A DNA stretch of 64,000 nucleotides from Nostoc sp. UHCC 0702 (GCA_017164015.1 CP071065.1:5123918-5187917), one strand, 5' to 3'. Counted from the stretch's first letter, positions 44,141-54,494 are shown. A program made the numbers and translations. Notes: generated by a model from the letters alone, not told the origin.

Positions 44141-45765
44141 ACCGCTGCTCCTATTTTGGATTTGGGATTTTCTGCTGTAGAGTTTAATGGCTGTACTTTT
44201 ACCCAGACTTGATCTAAACCGCCGCTAATCAGATGATGTTGCTGGTTAGCATCTTGTTCTGGATAATCTTGGTGTTTGTGCATCCCACGAGTTTCTTTGC
44301 GTTCTAAGGCACTGTTGTACATCCACCTAGCTGTGGCTACCATGGCCGCAGCTTCCCTGGCCCGGACAAGCTGGTTATTTTCTACTTGACTATCACGAAC
44401 TTCTTGCCAGAGGTAATCTAGTCTAGTTAAAGACTCTAATAAGCCTTTATCTGTACGGAATAAGTTGCGATCGTAAGGGAAAACTTCGGCTTGTACTGCT
44501 TGAATGACTTCATCAGTTGCCAAGGTTTGGGGCTTTTCTATTCTAGAGTTGATTACTGCCTCTCCCACACCTCTAACTCTGCGTTGAGTTGCTTTTTCCC
44601 CTAAACTCTGGGCATATGCTGTGGCAGATTGTCCTGACCAATAACCTGATGAAATCGCCCAAGCTGCATTATGACTACCACCACCGGTAAATCCGCCACA
44701 AATCAGTTCGCGTGTGGCTGCATCTCCAGCGGCGTAGAGTCCGCGTACAGAGGTGGCACAGGTTTCGTCTACAATCCTGATGCCGCCTGTACCCCGCACT
44801 GTTCCCTCTAAACGCAAGGTGACAGGAAAGCGTTGGGTAAATGGATCTATGCCTGCACGGTCAAAGGGTAAAAAGAAGTTAGGCTGCGCTAAACGCATAG
44901 ATGGGCGCATTTGTTCAGCTGCTTTGTCTAAAATGGCGTAAACTGGCTGTTTTAGCAATGTCTGGGCAATTACTGAACGTCCTCTTTGGGAACCTGCACC
45001 CGGAATGGGAGTGCCATCTTCGTAGGTAAAGGTTGCCCAATTGTAGAAAAGGGTTTTGGTGACTGAAGAAAAAGCAGGAGAGATGCCGTAAGCATTAGAG
45101 AATTCCATCCCCGACATTTCGGCACCTGCTTCTGCGGCCATTAAATAACCATCCCCTGTTAGGACGTTGCACCCTAACGCTTTGCTGAGGAATGCACAAC
45201 CACCGGTGGCAATAACTGTGGCTAGCGATCGCACTACCCACTTACCACCAGTCTGTCTGTTTACTCCTGTCGCACCTCCCACAGCACCATCAGCATCAAC
45301 TAACAGTTCTAAAGCTGGGCTGTGGTCTAAAATCTTGACTCCTATCCGTTTGATTTGCCGCCGCATCAACCGCATGTATTCCGGCCCTTGCAGCGATCGC
45401 CGATACGGTTTACCTTCATCGTCAGTAGGAAAAGGATAACCCCACTGTGCTAATAGGTTAACGTTGGCATAGGTTTGATCCAATACCCGATGCATCCAAC
45501 TACGGTCTGCTAAATATCCACCCAATGACTCCCGACTAGCGATCGCTGTTTCACGAGCCTCAGCATCGGGTGGTACATACCAAACACCATTACCAGATGC
45601 AGCAGCACATCCTGTTGTACCACAGTAACCTTTATCCACAAGGACAACCTTAGCACCGCCAGATGCAGCACTCCAAGCTGCCCAAGTCCCGGCTGGCCCA
45701 CCTCCAATCACAAGCACATCTGCTTCTAAGTCGAGTTCAAAATCGGTTGTCACATTCTTAGGCAT
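44137..45765 (-). CDS. FAD-dependent oxidoreductase, AprA/fumarate reductase-like
   Basis: A 542-residue flavoprotein. The dinucleotide motif is VLVIGGGPAGTWAAW (residues about 15-29). GYCGTTGCAAASGNG, TVIATGGCAFLS and RGLYAAGDAATRELICGGFTGGGSHNAA are typical of the succinate dehydrogenase/fumarate reductase/adenylylsulfate reductase flavoprotein family. With the ferredoxin fused by a GTGA overlap it forms an AprAB-like pair. In a sulfur island it may oxidise or reduce a sulfur intermediate, but true AprA catalytic residues were not verified. The last residues (ENPKSKIG) derive from a CCAAATCCAAAAT repeat, as in the copper ATPase insert. Confidence 0.87.
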   Translation of the reverse strand: MPKNVTTDFELDLEADVLVIGGGPAGTWAAWSAASGGAKVVLVDKGYCGTTGCAAASGNGVWYVPPDAEARETAIASRESLGGYLADRSWMHRVLDQTYANVNLLAQWGYPFPTDDEGKPYRRSLQGPEYMRLMRRQIKRIGVKILDHSPALELLVDADGAVGGATGVNRQTGGKWVVRSLATVIATGGCAFLSKALGCNVLTGDGYLMAAEAGAEMSGMEFSNAYGISPAFSSVTKTLFYNWATFTYEDGTPIPGAGSQRGRSVIAQTLLKQPVYAILDKAAEQMRPSMRLAQPNFFLPFDRAGIDPFTQRFPVTLRLEGTVRGTGGIRIVDETCATSVRGLYAAGDAATRELICGGFTGGGSHNAAWAISSGYWSGQSATAYAQSLGEKATQRRVRGVGEAVINSRIEKPQTLATDEVIQAVQAEVFPYDRNLFRTDKGLLESLTRLDYLWQEVRDSQVENNQLVRAREAAAMVATARWMYNSALERKETRGMHKHQDYPEQDANQQHHLISGGLDQVWVKVQPLNSTAENPKSKIGAAV

Positions 45766-46635
45766 TAACGCTTTCCCCCATCGATAAAGTCCTCAAGGGT
45801 CAACTGTCCACCCCATCGGTATTTTTCTATCTCTACTAGACTCGGCAGCTTACCAGCAAATCAAAATACTGTAATCTTCGCTACTAAACTACTGCAACTT
45901 GACCAGCTTACCGTAGTTTGTTTCACAACAAAGTCTTTCACACTTACCAGAAAAAAGCAAGCACCTGATCATACAAGTTTACATCTGAGATCATATAAAA
46001 AATATTTCTAAAGGAACTTGCTTTTTACAGAGTTTTGTGCAAATATCCAAAGTTGTAAGATAAACAACTATAACTCTATCGACTTACAGGTGTTTATTGG
46101 CAGATACTATCTATAGTTATGGAATACGACTAACCAGTGTTGAGTGCTGAGTTAGGAGTGGTGATTTAGGAGTCAGGTTGTTATTCTACTTGTTCCCCAC
46201 TGTTCGACGGCAGTTGCTCCTGGAGAGCTACTCCGCTATTGCGCTTTGCCGTACCTCACCGCACTGCCTCCCCTGCTTTTTAAGAAAGAGTGCAAGTTTT
46301 AACAAAAGTTGAAGCTTTGGTTACAAAAAGAAAACTTTATCTTGCTTTCCTGACTTTGCTAATGTCAATTTTGACTACTATCAAGCTAATTATAGCATAG
46401 ATGCAAAAGTTTAGATAACTGAATCACAAAACTCGAATTACTTGCCTAAACGGGGTCTACTTTGAAAACCATAGTTTTTATTGAGGAAAATTTTGCTTTC
46501 AATCCTATGCACTTCCCCGTTCCCTGTTAAAAGTTTCCCTTCGGGTGACGCTCGCAGGCTCGCTAACGCCAGTCCCCGATCTCGGCATCAGCCAAGACCG
46601 AGGCTGGTCTCACCTGTTTCCTTTGGAAAAACTTC
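45766..46635. other. Intergenic region, no gene recognised
   Basis: 870 bases divergent between the flavoprotein and the porin. It should contain their promoters. Fragments of TTAGGAG repeats near 46150 and of CTCGGCATCAGCC near 46580 are seen. The plus frame at 46481-46681 has no coding character. Confidence 0.45.
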
Positions 46636-46820
46636 ATATCATGTCCGTTTAAACACTTATGATATCTGTGGAAGTCGGTAATTGGTAATTGGTAATTGGT
46701 AATTGGGAAAAAGAGAATTGGACTCTACTATTAGTCATCACATCTCACCCACTACCCATTACCCATTACCCATTACCAGGCAAACCGACTATATCGTAAG
46801 TAATTAGCCGGACATGATAT
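46636..46820. mobile_element. Small palindromic element, type A copy 3
   Basis: 185 bp and the longest copy. Its termini ATATCATGTCCG and CGGACATGATAT are perfect inverted repeats of 12 bp. Both flanking bases are C. It sits about 150 bases upstream of the porin gene. Confidence 0.87.
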
Positions 46821-46968
46821 CATTTCTCAATTTAGACCAGGTTTAACTATAATATTTCCTCATTTTCAACCTAAGTTGACCACTTAGGAAAACTTCGTGT
46901 GCTGCGGTTCCTGCGGGGTGCTAGCAGTTAGTGCTTGTGTTGATTTTTTGTGCATAACTAAAAAACCA

Positions 46969-48879
46969 ATGTCTAAAGTTTCGTGGAATTTTTTGCTAGT
47001 AATCTCAGCCTTTTTGAGTGGATTTTTAACTTTGTCTCAGGCAGTAAGTGCATCTGAAATTCCAAGTCTGCCTGATGCAAAACCGCAGGCAACACCAAAA
47101 ATTCCAGATATCACCCCAAGTGCTGTTATTGAACCGAATCAGGCAAACTTGAGTCAAACAATAGCAGATGCAGAAATCACAAAAATCGGCAAACAAGAAC
47201 CTTCCCAAGCTGATTTTAGGAATGGGCAATGGCAAATGGATACCTCTATCCAATTCCAAGTTCCCAATTCCCAACTTCCGCAAAATTCCCCGACTGAAGT
47301 AGAGGGAACAAGTTTAAAGACGCTTGCCAATCAAACAGTTCTTCCTGAAAAAAAAGTCCTAATTTCTCAGCAGCCTTTAGCAGATGAAACTAACCCAATG
47401 GGACAAGTTACGTCTGTTTCAGAACTATCTGATGTCCAACCTACAGATTGGGCATTCCAGGCTTTACAATCTCTGGTTGAGCGTTACGCTTGTATTGCTG
47501 GATACCCAAGTCGTGATTTTCGTGGTAATCAAGCATTGACACGCTATGAATTTGCCGCAGGATTGAGTGCTTGTCTAGACCGAGTTAACGAACTGATTAC
47601 TAGTAGCACAGAGAGTTTGGCAAGAAAAGAAGATTTGGCTACTTTAGAAAAGCTGCGAGAACAATTTGCCCCTGAACTGACAGCGTTAAGAGGGAAAGTA
47701 GACTCTTTAGAAGTACGTACTGCTGAGGTGGAAGCCAATCAGTTTTCTACAACTACTAAATTAATTGGTGACGTGATATTCGTGGTGGCTGATACATTTG
47801 GCGATCGCGCCAATAATACTGCTGCTAATGATACTAAAGATAGTACTCAAACTTTTTTTGGCTCCCGTGCTAGACTAAACCTGCAAACAAGCTTTAGTGG
47901 TAGAGACCAACTAACCACTCTCATCACAGCTGGCAACAGCATTGCTAACTTGGCAAGTACCACGGGAACCCATATGACCCGTTTTACCTTTGATAGTGAT
48001 GGCAGAAGTGATGTATATCTGAGCCAAATAACATATCGTTTTCCATTAAGCTCAAAAGCTAATGTTTGGGTAGGTGCAAGGGCACTGCAACCAGCCGTTT
48101 TTACTCCCACTTTAAATGGCGGCGTTGGTGGGATAAACGGTGCTGTCTCCCGATTTGCAGCATTCAACCATACTGTTTATCGACCGGGCTTTGATGGCGC
48201 TGGTTTAGCTTTGGCGTATAGGTTTAATACTCAATTGCAATTAAACTTAGGTTACATAGCAGATAACAATCAAGCTCCTAACCCTGCCAGTCGTAATGGA
48301 CTTTTCAATGGTACCCATTTAGCAATTGGTCAGCTAACCATATCGCCCAGTCGCAAACTAGATATTGGTCTGACCTACACCCGCAAATACTATATTGGTA
48401 ACTCTGGTTTTAACCTCACAGGTGGTACAGGCAGCGCTTTCGCCAGAAATCCTTTTGAACAAAACTCTACCATCAGCAATAATTTTGGACTGGAATTTAA
48501 CTGGAGAACTAGTAGTAGCTTGACTTTAGGCGGTTGGTTTGGTTATACACTTGCCAATCGCAACGGCACAGATGAAGATGCAACCATAATTCATGGCGCA
48601 CTCACCTTTGGTTTTCCAGATTTGTTTAAAAAAGGTAATCAGGGTGGGTTTATCATTGGCATACCACCTAAAGTTACTAGTACTGATTATCGGTCTAGAT
48701 CTGGGGGATCGCTTCGAGAAGATCCAGATACTTCTTTACACATCGAGGCTTTTTATACCCATCGGTTGAATGACAATATCACTATTACTCCAGATTTTTA
48801 TGTTATTACTAAGCCAGAACATAATGGTAATAACGATCCGATATGGGTAGGTGCCCTTCGCACTACGTTTACTTTCTAA
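46969..48879 (+). CDS. SLH-domain outer-membrane porin (OprB/SomA type)
   Basis: A 636-residue outer-membrane protein. A signal peptide (residues 1-27, ending VSASEI) precedes a Pro/Gln-rich linker. One SLH domain (VQPTDWAFQALQSLVERY through LTRYEFAAGLSACL, near residues 160-215) would bind the cell wall. A coiled-coil piece follows, then an OprB-type beta barrel ending in the aromatic TTFTF. Databases often call this family iron uptake porin. It faces the ssuD gene on the same strand and may serve as the outer-membrane entry route for the island; that is inference. ATG 46969 chosen because the signal peptide begins there. Confidence 0.9.
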   Translation: MSKVSWNFLLVISAFLSGFLTLSQAVSASEIPSLPDAKPQATPKIPDITPSAVIEPNQANLSQTIADAEITKIGKQEPSQADFRNGQWQMDTSIQFQVPNSQLPQNSPTEVEGTSLKTLANQTVLPEKKVLISQQPLADETNPMGQVTSVSELSDVQPTDWAFQALQSLVERYACIAGYPSRDFRGNQALTRYEFAAGLSACLDRVNELITSSTESLARKEDLATLEKLREQFAPELTALRGKVDSLEVRTAEVEANQFSTTTKLIGDVIFVVADTFGDRANNTAANDTKDSTQTFFGSRARLNLQTSFSGRDQLTTLITAGNSIANLASTTGTHMTRFTFDSDGRSDVYLSQITYRFPLSSKANVWVGARALQPAVFTPTLNGGVGGINGAVSRFAAFNHTVYRPGFDGAGLALAYRFNTQLQLNLGYIADNNQAPNPASRNGLFNGTHLAIGQLTISPSRKLDIGLTYTRKYYIGNSGFNLTGGTGSAFARNPFEQNSTISNNFGLEFNWRTSSSLTLGGWFGYTLANRNGTDEDATIIHGALTFGFPDLFKKGNQGGFIIGIPPKVTSTDYRSRSGGSLREDPDTSLHIEAFYTHRLNDNITITPDFYVITKPEHNGNNDPIWVGALRTTFTF

Positions 48880-48884
48880 GTGAG

Positions 48885-49290
48885 TTAGGAGTTTGAAGTT
48901 AGGAGTTAGGAGTTAGGAGTTAGGAGTTATTATAGATGCAAGGCTTTGCGCCCGTAAATCGGTGCTGAGTGCCTAAAGCAGATTATCAGTTAGTCGAAAA
49001 TGTGGGTTAGTGGGGCAAAACTTGTGTTTGACACTACAGCTATCCATGTGACAAATATGTCAGAATTTTGGCAAAGAAGTTTATTTGAAGTCACAGGCAT
49101 TACATACAGCTATAAATCAATCTCACCTTCTCCCCAATCCCCAGTCCCCAGTCCCCAGTCCCCAGTCCCCAGTCCCTAGTCCCCAGTCCCCAGTCCCCAG
49201 TCCCCAGTCCCTAGTCCCCAGTCCCCAGTCCCCAGTCCCCAGTCCCCAATCCCCAGTCCCCAGTCCCCAATCGCCAGTCCCCAATCATTA
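48885..49290. repeat. TTAGGAG and CCCCAGT tandem repeats
   Basis: GTTAGGA units (48890-48928) and some twenty CCCCAGTC units (49131-49288) lie between porin and ssuD. No gene in 48880-49403. Confidence 0.88.
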
Positions 49291-49403
49291 CTAATCATCA
49301 AGCTGAAGTTGATTTTTACATAATATCGAGTAAAATTTTGTCTATAAACTACGGTAATTCGGTCAATTAACTGTAGTTTGCACCCTAAAACACCCAGATA
49401 ACA

Positions 49404-50546
49404 ATGCAAATTCTTTGGTTTATTCCCACTGGTGGTGACGGACGTTATTTAGGAACAGAGAATGGCAGACGCACTGCTACTCCTGATTATTTACAGCAAA
49501 TTGCCCAAGCTGTGGATAATCTGGGCTACACAGGTGCATTACTTCCCACAGGGCCTTTTTGTGAAGATGCTTGGATTACTGCTGCCTCTTTAATATCTGT
49601 GACTAAGCGGATGAAGTTTTTGGTGGCAATTCGCCCAGGAATTTCTTCCCCAGGTGTGGCTGCACGCATGGTAGCAACATTTGACCGGATGTCGAATGGC
49701 CGATTGTTGATCAATGTGGTGACAGGTGGTGATCCGATACAACTTGCTGGGGATGGCTTGCATCTTAGCCATGATGAGCGTTATGAGTTAACTGACGAAT
49801 TTCTCACAGTTTGGCGAGGAATTATTAGCGGCGAAACCGTGGATTTTAAAGGACGCTACCTAGATATCAAAGGCGGTAAACTGTTGTTTCCACCAGTACA
49901 AAAACCTTATCCGCCGTTGTGGTTTGGTGGTTCATCTGCGGCTGCAAAGCGGGTTGCTGCCAAACATATTGATGCTTACCTAACTTGGGGAGAACCCCCA
50001 GAACAAGTAGCACAAAAAATTGCCGAAGTGCGTCAACTAGCAGCCGAACAAGGCAGAACAGTGAGTTTTGGTATTCGCCTGCATGTGATTGTGCGAGAAA
50101 CAGAGTCAGCTGCTTGGGATGCTGCTAATGAGTTAATTGAGTATGTGGATGATGCAGCGATCGCTAAAGCTAGTGAAGCCTTAGCCAAGTCTGATTCTGA
50201 AGGACAACGGCGCATGAGTCAACTGCATAACGGCTCACGAGAAGCATTAGAGATTAGCCCTAATTTGTGGGCAGGAATTGGATTGGTACGGGGCGGTGCT
50301 GGTACTGCCTTGGTTGGCGATGCTGACACAGTTGCCGCCAGAATGCTGGAATATCGGCAACTGGGCATAGAAAGTTTCATCTTTTCTGGATATCCCCATT
50401 TAGAAGAAGCCTATCGCACTGCTGAATTGTTGTTTCCACGCCTACCTTTGCAGAATGAGCCTGCACCTTTCACACAACAATTAAGTACTTTTGGTGAAAT
50501 TGCCAGCAAAGAAAAATTTGCTAAACAACTCACAAGTGCGTCATAA
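49404..50546 (+). CDS. ssuD: FMNH2-dependent alkanesulfonate monooxygenase
   Basis: A 380-residue bacterial luciferase-fold enzyme. The opening ILWFIPTGGDGRYLGT, then YTGALLPTGPFCEDAW, MKFLVAIRPGISSPGVAARM, NVVTGGDPIQLAGDG and PPLWFGGSSAAA match SsuD closely. SsuD uses reduced flavin and oxygen to cleave C-S bonds of alkanesulfonates into aldehyde and sulfite. The flavin reductase SsuE is not found in the window. It is followed by an SsuC-like permease and SsuB-like ATPase, so the ssuDCB order is kept, apart from a mobile element in between. Confidence 0.94.
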   Translation: MQILWFIPTGGDGRYLGTENGRRTATPDYLQQIAQAVDNLGYTGALLPTGPFCEDAWITAASLISVTKRMKFLVAIRPGISSPGVAARMVATFDRMSNGRLLINVVTGGDPIQLAGDGLHLSHDERYELTDEFLTVWRGIISGETVDFKGRYLDIKGGKLLFPPVQKPYPPLWFGGSSAAAKRVAAKHIDAYLTWGEPPEQVAQKIAEVRQLAAEQGRTVSFGIRLHVIVRETESAAWDAANELIEYVDDAAIAKASEALAKSDSEGQRRMSQLHNGSREALEISPNLWAGIGLVRGGAGTALVGDADTVAARMLEYRQLGIESFIFSGYPHLEEAYRTAELLFPRLPLQNEPAPFTQQLSTFGEIASKEKFAKQLTSAS

Positions 50547-50605
50547 GATTTTGAATTTTAAATTTTGGATTTTGGATGAAGTAAAAATACCAAATTTCAA
50601 AACTA

Positions 50606-50761
50606 ATATCATGTCCGTTTAAACACTTATGATATCTGTGGAGGTCGGTAATTGGGAATTGGGAATTGGTAATTGGTTTTGAGTATTACCTATTACCCAT
50701 TACCTATTACCTATTACCAAGCAAACCGACTATATCGTAAGTAATTAGCCGAACTTGATAT
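50606..50761. mobile_element. Small palindromic element, type A copy 4
   Basis: 156 bp with arms as in the other type A copies, and A on both flanks. It lies between ssuD and the permease gene and interrupts a likely operon. Confidence 0.87.
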
Positions 50762-50825
50762 AAAATTTCAAGTTTTATTTATCCTCAAAAATAAATCTGA
50801 GCTTTGAGGAAAATCTAAAAATTTG

Positions 50826-51671
50826 ATGTTTCCAATCAAAAATACGATGGCTATTACCCTAAGAAGTACCAAAAATAAGGGCTACAATATATCTCTAAAC
50901 GAGTTGCTGGATCACCCCCGAATCCAGAAAATAGTTCCTTGGATTGTGCCACTTTCAGTATTAATACTTTGGGAAATTTCTTCAAGAACAGGACTACTTT
51001 CAACTAGAATTTTACCAGCACCGAGTGGTGTCATTGCCACAGCATATAGATTAGCATCGACTGGAGAATTATTCCAACATATAGCAATTAGTGCTGGACG
51101 TGCCATATCTGGTTTTATCGTCGGTGGCAGTATTGGCTTCGGCTTGGGATTGCTCAATGGCTTTTCTCGTGTTGCTGAAAAGTTGTTGGATAGTTCTTTG
51201 CAAATGCTCCGCACCATTCCCAACTTGGCATTAATTCCGCTAGTGATTCTCTGGTTTGGTATTGGCGACCAAGCAAGATTATTTCTAGTATCTATAGGGG
51301 TTTTCTTTCCATTATATCTTAATACATTTCATGGAATTCGTAGTGTTGACCCTGGATTGATTGAGATGGGCAGAGTCTATGGATTAAAAACACCACAACT
51401 GTTGTGGCAAATCATTTTTCCAGGAGCATTGTCTTCGATTTTGGTGGGAGTCCGTTTTTCCTTGGGGATTATGTGGCTAACATTGATTGTCGCAGAAACT
51501 ATCGCCGCAGATTCTGGTCTTGGTTATATGGCGATGAATGCCCGTGAGTTTATGCAAACTGATGTGGTAGTTTTGAGTATCGTAATCTACGCTTTGCTCG
51601 GTAAATTAGCAGATGCGATCGCTAGAGGTTTGGAAGCCAAATTCTTGGCATGGAATCCCAACTATCAATAG
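50826..51671 (+). CDS. ssuC: ABC transporter permease, SsuC-like
   Basis: A 281-residue inner-membrane permease with about six helices. The BPD_transp_1 domain covers residues about 85-275, with the EAA-type loop around ELGRVYGLKTPQLLWQIIFPGALSSILVG (the conserved Gly is visible). It is like SsuC/TauC of sulfonate importers. Start: ATG 50826 or ATG 50847; neither has a clear ribosome site. It is the only permease of this type in the window and could serve several of the four binding proteins. Confidence 0.91.
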   Translation: MFPIKNTMAITLRSTKNKGYNISLNELLDHPRIQKIVPWIVPLSVLILWEISSRTGLLSTRILPAPSGVIATAYRLASTGELFQHIAISAGRAISGFIVGGSIGFGLGLLNGFSRVAEKLLDSSLQMLRTIPNLALIPLVILWFGIGDQARLFLVSIGVFFPLYLNTFHGIRSVDPGLIEMGRVYGLKTPQLLWQIIFPGALSSILVGVRFSLGIMWLTLIVAETIAADSGLGYMAMNAREFMQTDVVVLSIVIYALLGKLADAIARGLEAKFLAWNPNYQ

Positions 51672-51756
51672 CGTCAATAGATAGCAATGAAATCTGTTCA
51701 TTGTTGATTACAAATTGGTACAAGTTTCAATTGTTCTAAAAATGGAGGTTTTTCAA

Positions 51757-52527
51757 GTGAGTGCAAGTATACAAGGTACACAGCTAAGTATTTTGGATTT
51801 GACAAAGGTTTTTGGCAATCAAACTGTTTTAAACACATTAAATTTAGAAGTGGCGGCTGGTGAATTTGTTGCCATTGTGGGACGCAGTGGTTGTGGTAAA
51901 AGTACCTTGTTGCGTCTTGTATCTGGATTAGACAAAGCGACTTCAGGTGGGATATTACTAGATGGAGAGCCACTACGTAAACTAAGTCGCTCTGTAACAG
52001 TGATGTTTCAAGACCCCCGCTTACTGCCTTGGAAGCGAGTAATTGAAAATGTGGGGTTGGGCTTACAAGGCAATTGGCGTGAAAGAGCGCTGTGGGCACT
52101 AGAGAAAGTGGGACTTAAAGATAGAGCTTCTGAGTGGCCATCTGTACTATCTGGAGGACAACGACAACGGGTGTCATTAGCTAGAGCATTAGTAAGTCAG
52201 CCACGTTTATTGTTGCTAGATGAGCCTTTGGGGGCATTAGATGCTCTAACTCGCTTAGAAATGCAGCATTTAATTGAATCTTTGTGGCAAGAGCGCAAGT
52301 TTACTGCTTTTTTAGTCACTCATGATGTAGAAGAGGCTGTAGCCTTGGCAGACCGAGTGATACTGATTGAAGATGGACATATTGCTATGGATGTAGCTGT
52401 GAATCTGCCACGCCCAAGAGACAGAGCTAGTGAAGTATTTATCAACATCAGAGAAACAGTTCTAGACCGAGTGATGAGTGGTGAAAAAAGTCAAGCAAAT
52501 CAACAATTAGTACACTCAGGTGTTTGA
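51757..52527 (+). CDS. ssuB: ABC transporter ATPase, SsuB-like
   Basis: A 256-residue ATPase with Walker A GRSGCGKST, signature LSGGQRQRVSLARAL, Walker B LLLLDEPLGALD and switch His in LVTHDVEEA. It is like SsuB/TauB. I chose GTG 51757 because GGAGG stands 8 bases before it; an ATG at 51742 and a TTG at 51715 are alternatives. It starts 85 bases after the permease, as an importer pair. Confidence 0.92.
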   Translation: MSASIQGTQLSILDLTKVFGNQTVLNTLNLEVAAGEFVAIVGRSGCGKSTLLRLVSGLDKATSGGILLDGEPLRKLSRSVTVMFQDPRLLPWKRVIENVGLGLQGNWRERALWALEKVGLKDRASEWPSVLSGGQRQRVSLARALVSQPRLLLLDEPLGALDALTRLEMQHLIESLWQERKFTAFLVTHDVEEAVALADRVILIEDGHIAMDVAVNLPRPRDRASEVFINIRETVLDRVMSGEKSQANQQLVHSGV

Positions 52528-52943
52528 GATTTAGCTGTATAGAGTACTAGGACGATTATCAAGTCGTAGGCTGAGTAATTTTCTTTCTCCAAAAGCGCAC
52601 TGTTACCTGAGCAAGAGGTAGCCCTAGTAAAAACGGGCTAGACCTCTGGTATTATCGCAGGGGACTGGGGACTGGAGACTGGGGACTGGGGACTGGGTGA
52701 AAAGTCTTTTTGTGTCTAGGTTTTATCATCTGTTGATGTCCTAACCACCAAGGCTTTTGCTATATCAAAAAAAATTGTAATTCGTAATTGTAGAGTAGAG
52801 ACGATTCGGCATAGAGACGATTCGGCGAATCGTCTCTACTGTTGGCGGATTGGAAAAAATTTGTATAAATTGCACAATTAATTATTATATTTGTTGACTG
52901 CTGACTGTCAGCAGTCAACAGTCAGCACTCACCACGATTAAAA
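52528..52943. repeat. Gap with GACTGGGGACTGG, AGAGACGATTCGG and TCAGCAGTC repeats
   Basis: Tandem GGGGACT (52660-52700), an inverted repeat AGAGACGATTCG/CGAATCGTCTCT (52797-52840) and GACTGCTGAC units near 52895. No gene seen. Confidence 0.75.
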
Positions 52944-53891
52944 ATGAAACTCATTTTGCCTATCGAAGTCGCTGCCGAAATTGAGCCTCATCTGCCATCA
53001 GATACAAAAATTGTACTCGTTGATAGTGATGGCAATCTCGACAACGATGCCCATGATGCGGAAGTTTATTTAAGTTGGTTTTTTCTTAAACTTACTAGCC
53101 TGCATCAAGTTTTAGCAGCAGCACCGGCGCTGCGTTGGCATCATGCACCGAATGCAGGGGTAAATCATTTTCTCACACCAGCTTATTTAGAACGTCACCT
53201 CATTCTGACTAATGGGGCTGGCGTGCATGGAATTCCCATTGCAGAATTTGTCATCGCCTACATACTCTCCCATGCTAAACATCTGCCTGAGTTGCACAGC
53301 CTACAAGCTGAACGTCACTGGAAAAGACACTTTCCCATCCAAGAATTGACCGATGCTACTTTGTTAATTATCGGTGCTGGTGGTATCGGTCAAGAAATTG
53401 CCGCCCGCGCCAAAGCTTTCAATATGAGAATTTTCGGCAGTCGCCGCCATCCCCAAGAACTGCCGAATTTCGACAAAGTTGTGGGTGCAGATGAATGGCG
53501 ATCGCTCCTTGGAGAAGTTGACTATGTAGTCATTGCTACGCCGTTAACTAGTGAAACCAAGGGATTAATTGATGAAACTGTATTGCGATCGCTGCCTCCT
53601 CATGCTTATCTAATTAATATTGCTCGCGGTGCCGTGGTCGATGAACCAGCATTGATTAAAGCTCTCACTGAAGGTTGGATTGCCGGTGCAGCATTAGATA
53701 CAGTGATTGGAGAACCGCTATCATCAGATAGTCCATTGTGGTCAGTTCCTAATCTATTTATTACACCTCACTGTTCAGGTCATTCCCCAAAAGTGAAACA
53801 GCGCTCAATAGAATTGTTTCTCGACAATTTCCAACGCTACCAAGCTGGCCAGCCCTTACGAAATGTGGTGGACAAGCAAGCGGGATACTAA
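52944..53891 (+). CDS. D-2-hydroxyacid dehydrogenase (1)
   Basis: A 315-residue NAD(P)-dependent dehydrogenase. The Rossmann loop is LLIIGAGGIGQEIAARAKAF. The catalytic Arg is in LINIARGAVVDE, the Glu in IGEPLSSDSPLW, and the His in ITPHCSGHS. The family reduces 2-keto acids to D-2-hydroxy acids or the reverse (glycerate, phosphoglycerate, hydroxyisocaproate and others). A paralogue is at 55098. In the sulfur island it might act on a 2-hydroxy or 2-keto acid product, for example from sulfolactate-like compounds, but this is speculative. Confidence 0.9.
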   Translation: MKLILPIEVAAEIEPHLPSDTKIVLVDSDGNLDNDAHDAEVYLSWFFLKLTSLHQVLAAAPALRWHHAPNAGVNHFLTPAYLERHLILTNGAGVHGIPIAEFVIAYILSHAKHLPELHSLQAERHWKRHFPIQELTDATLLIIGAGGIGQEIAARAKAFNMRIFGSRRHPQELPNFDKVVGADEWRSLLGEVDYVVIATPLTSETKGLIDETVLRSLPPHAYLINIARGAVVDEPALIKALTEGWIAGAALDTVIGEPLSSDSPLWSVPNLFITPHCSGHSPKVKQRSIELFLDNFQRYQAGQPLRNVVDKQAGY

Positions 53892-54051
53892 AAAATGAAA
53901 AGGGTGTAGGGGCGAGGGAATCACCCTTTTTCTTCCGTACTTCCGGCTTCTCTTTTACACCCTGTATCCTGTTTTTGGTCATCAACCTAAATCCTTCTAA
54001 GTAGGTGGGTGAAAATAAACATGACTATGTTACGAAACGTAAATATGCCTG

Positions 54052-54198
54052 ATATCATGTCCGCTTGATTGCTTATGACACTCGAAGAACCCCACCCCAC
54101 CAAAGCTATGCTTTGCATCCCCTCCCCGTCAACGGGGAGGGGTTGGGGGTGGGGTTTAACGACTGTGGGAAACATAACTAATTACCCGGACATGATAT
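54052..54198. mobile_element. Small palindromic element, type B copy 3
   Basis: 147 bp with termini ATATCATGTCCG and CGGACATGATAT, the inner CCTCCCCGTCAACGGGGAGG hairpin and G on both flanks. It lies in the 53892-54494 gap. Confidence 0.85.
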
Positions 54199-54239
54199 GA
54201 AACCCTTACTACTGACAACTGACAACTGACGACCCTCAC

Positions 54240-54294
54240 TAGTTAACATCTCGGCTTCGCTCGATGTTAAAGCTGAGCGAAGTCGAAGCTTTAA
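54240..54294. repeat. Short palindromic repeat, type D copy 2
   Basis: Nearly identical to 28335-28390 (CTCGGCTTCGCTCGATGTT, then GAGCGAAGTCGAAGC). The rest of the gap is AT-rich with no gene. Confidence 0.8.
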
Positions 54295-54494
54295 CTTTAT
54301 TCGCACCGACCTACTTACATCGCTTGTTCAAGCTATTTCTATAACTTCATGCAGAAAACCTCAAAATCACACTTGCCTACACTAATACTTACAAGCACGA
54401 AAAACTTAACTTTTAATTTGTCACTGCCGTTAAATAATTTGTCGCTCTACAAGTGTGTAGGTAGTAAAATATTCATTCATGAAATTATCCCCTA

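Noticed and set aside
49085..49409. Tandem CCCCAGTC array considered as a CRISPR array
   Set aside because: Units are contiguous 7-8-mers without spacers, and there are no cas genes.
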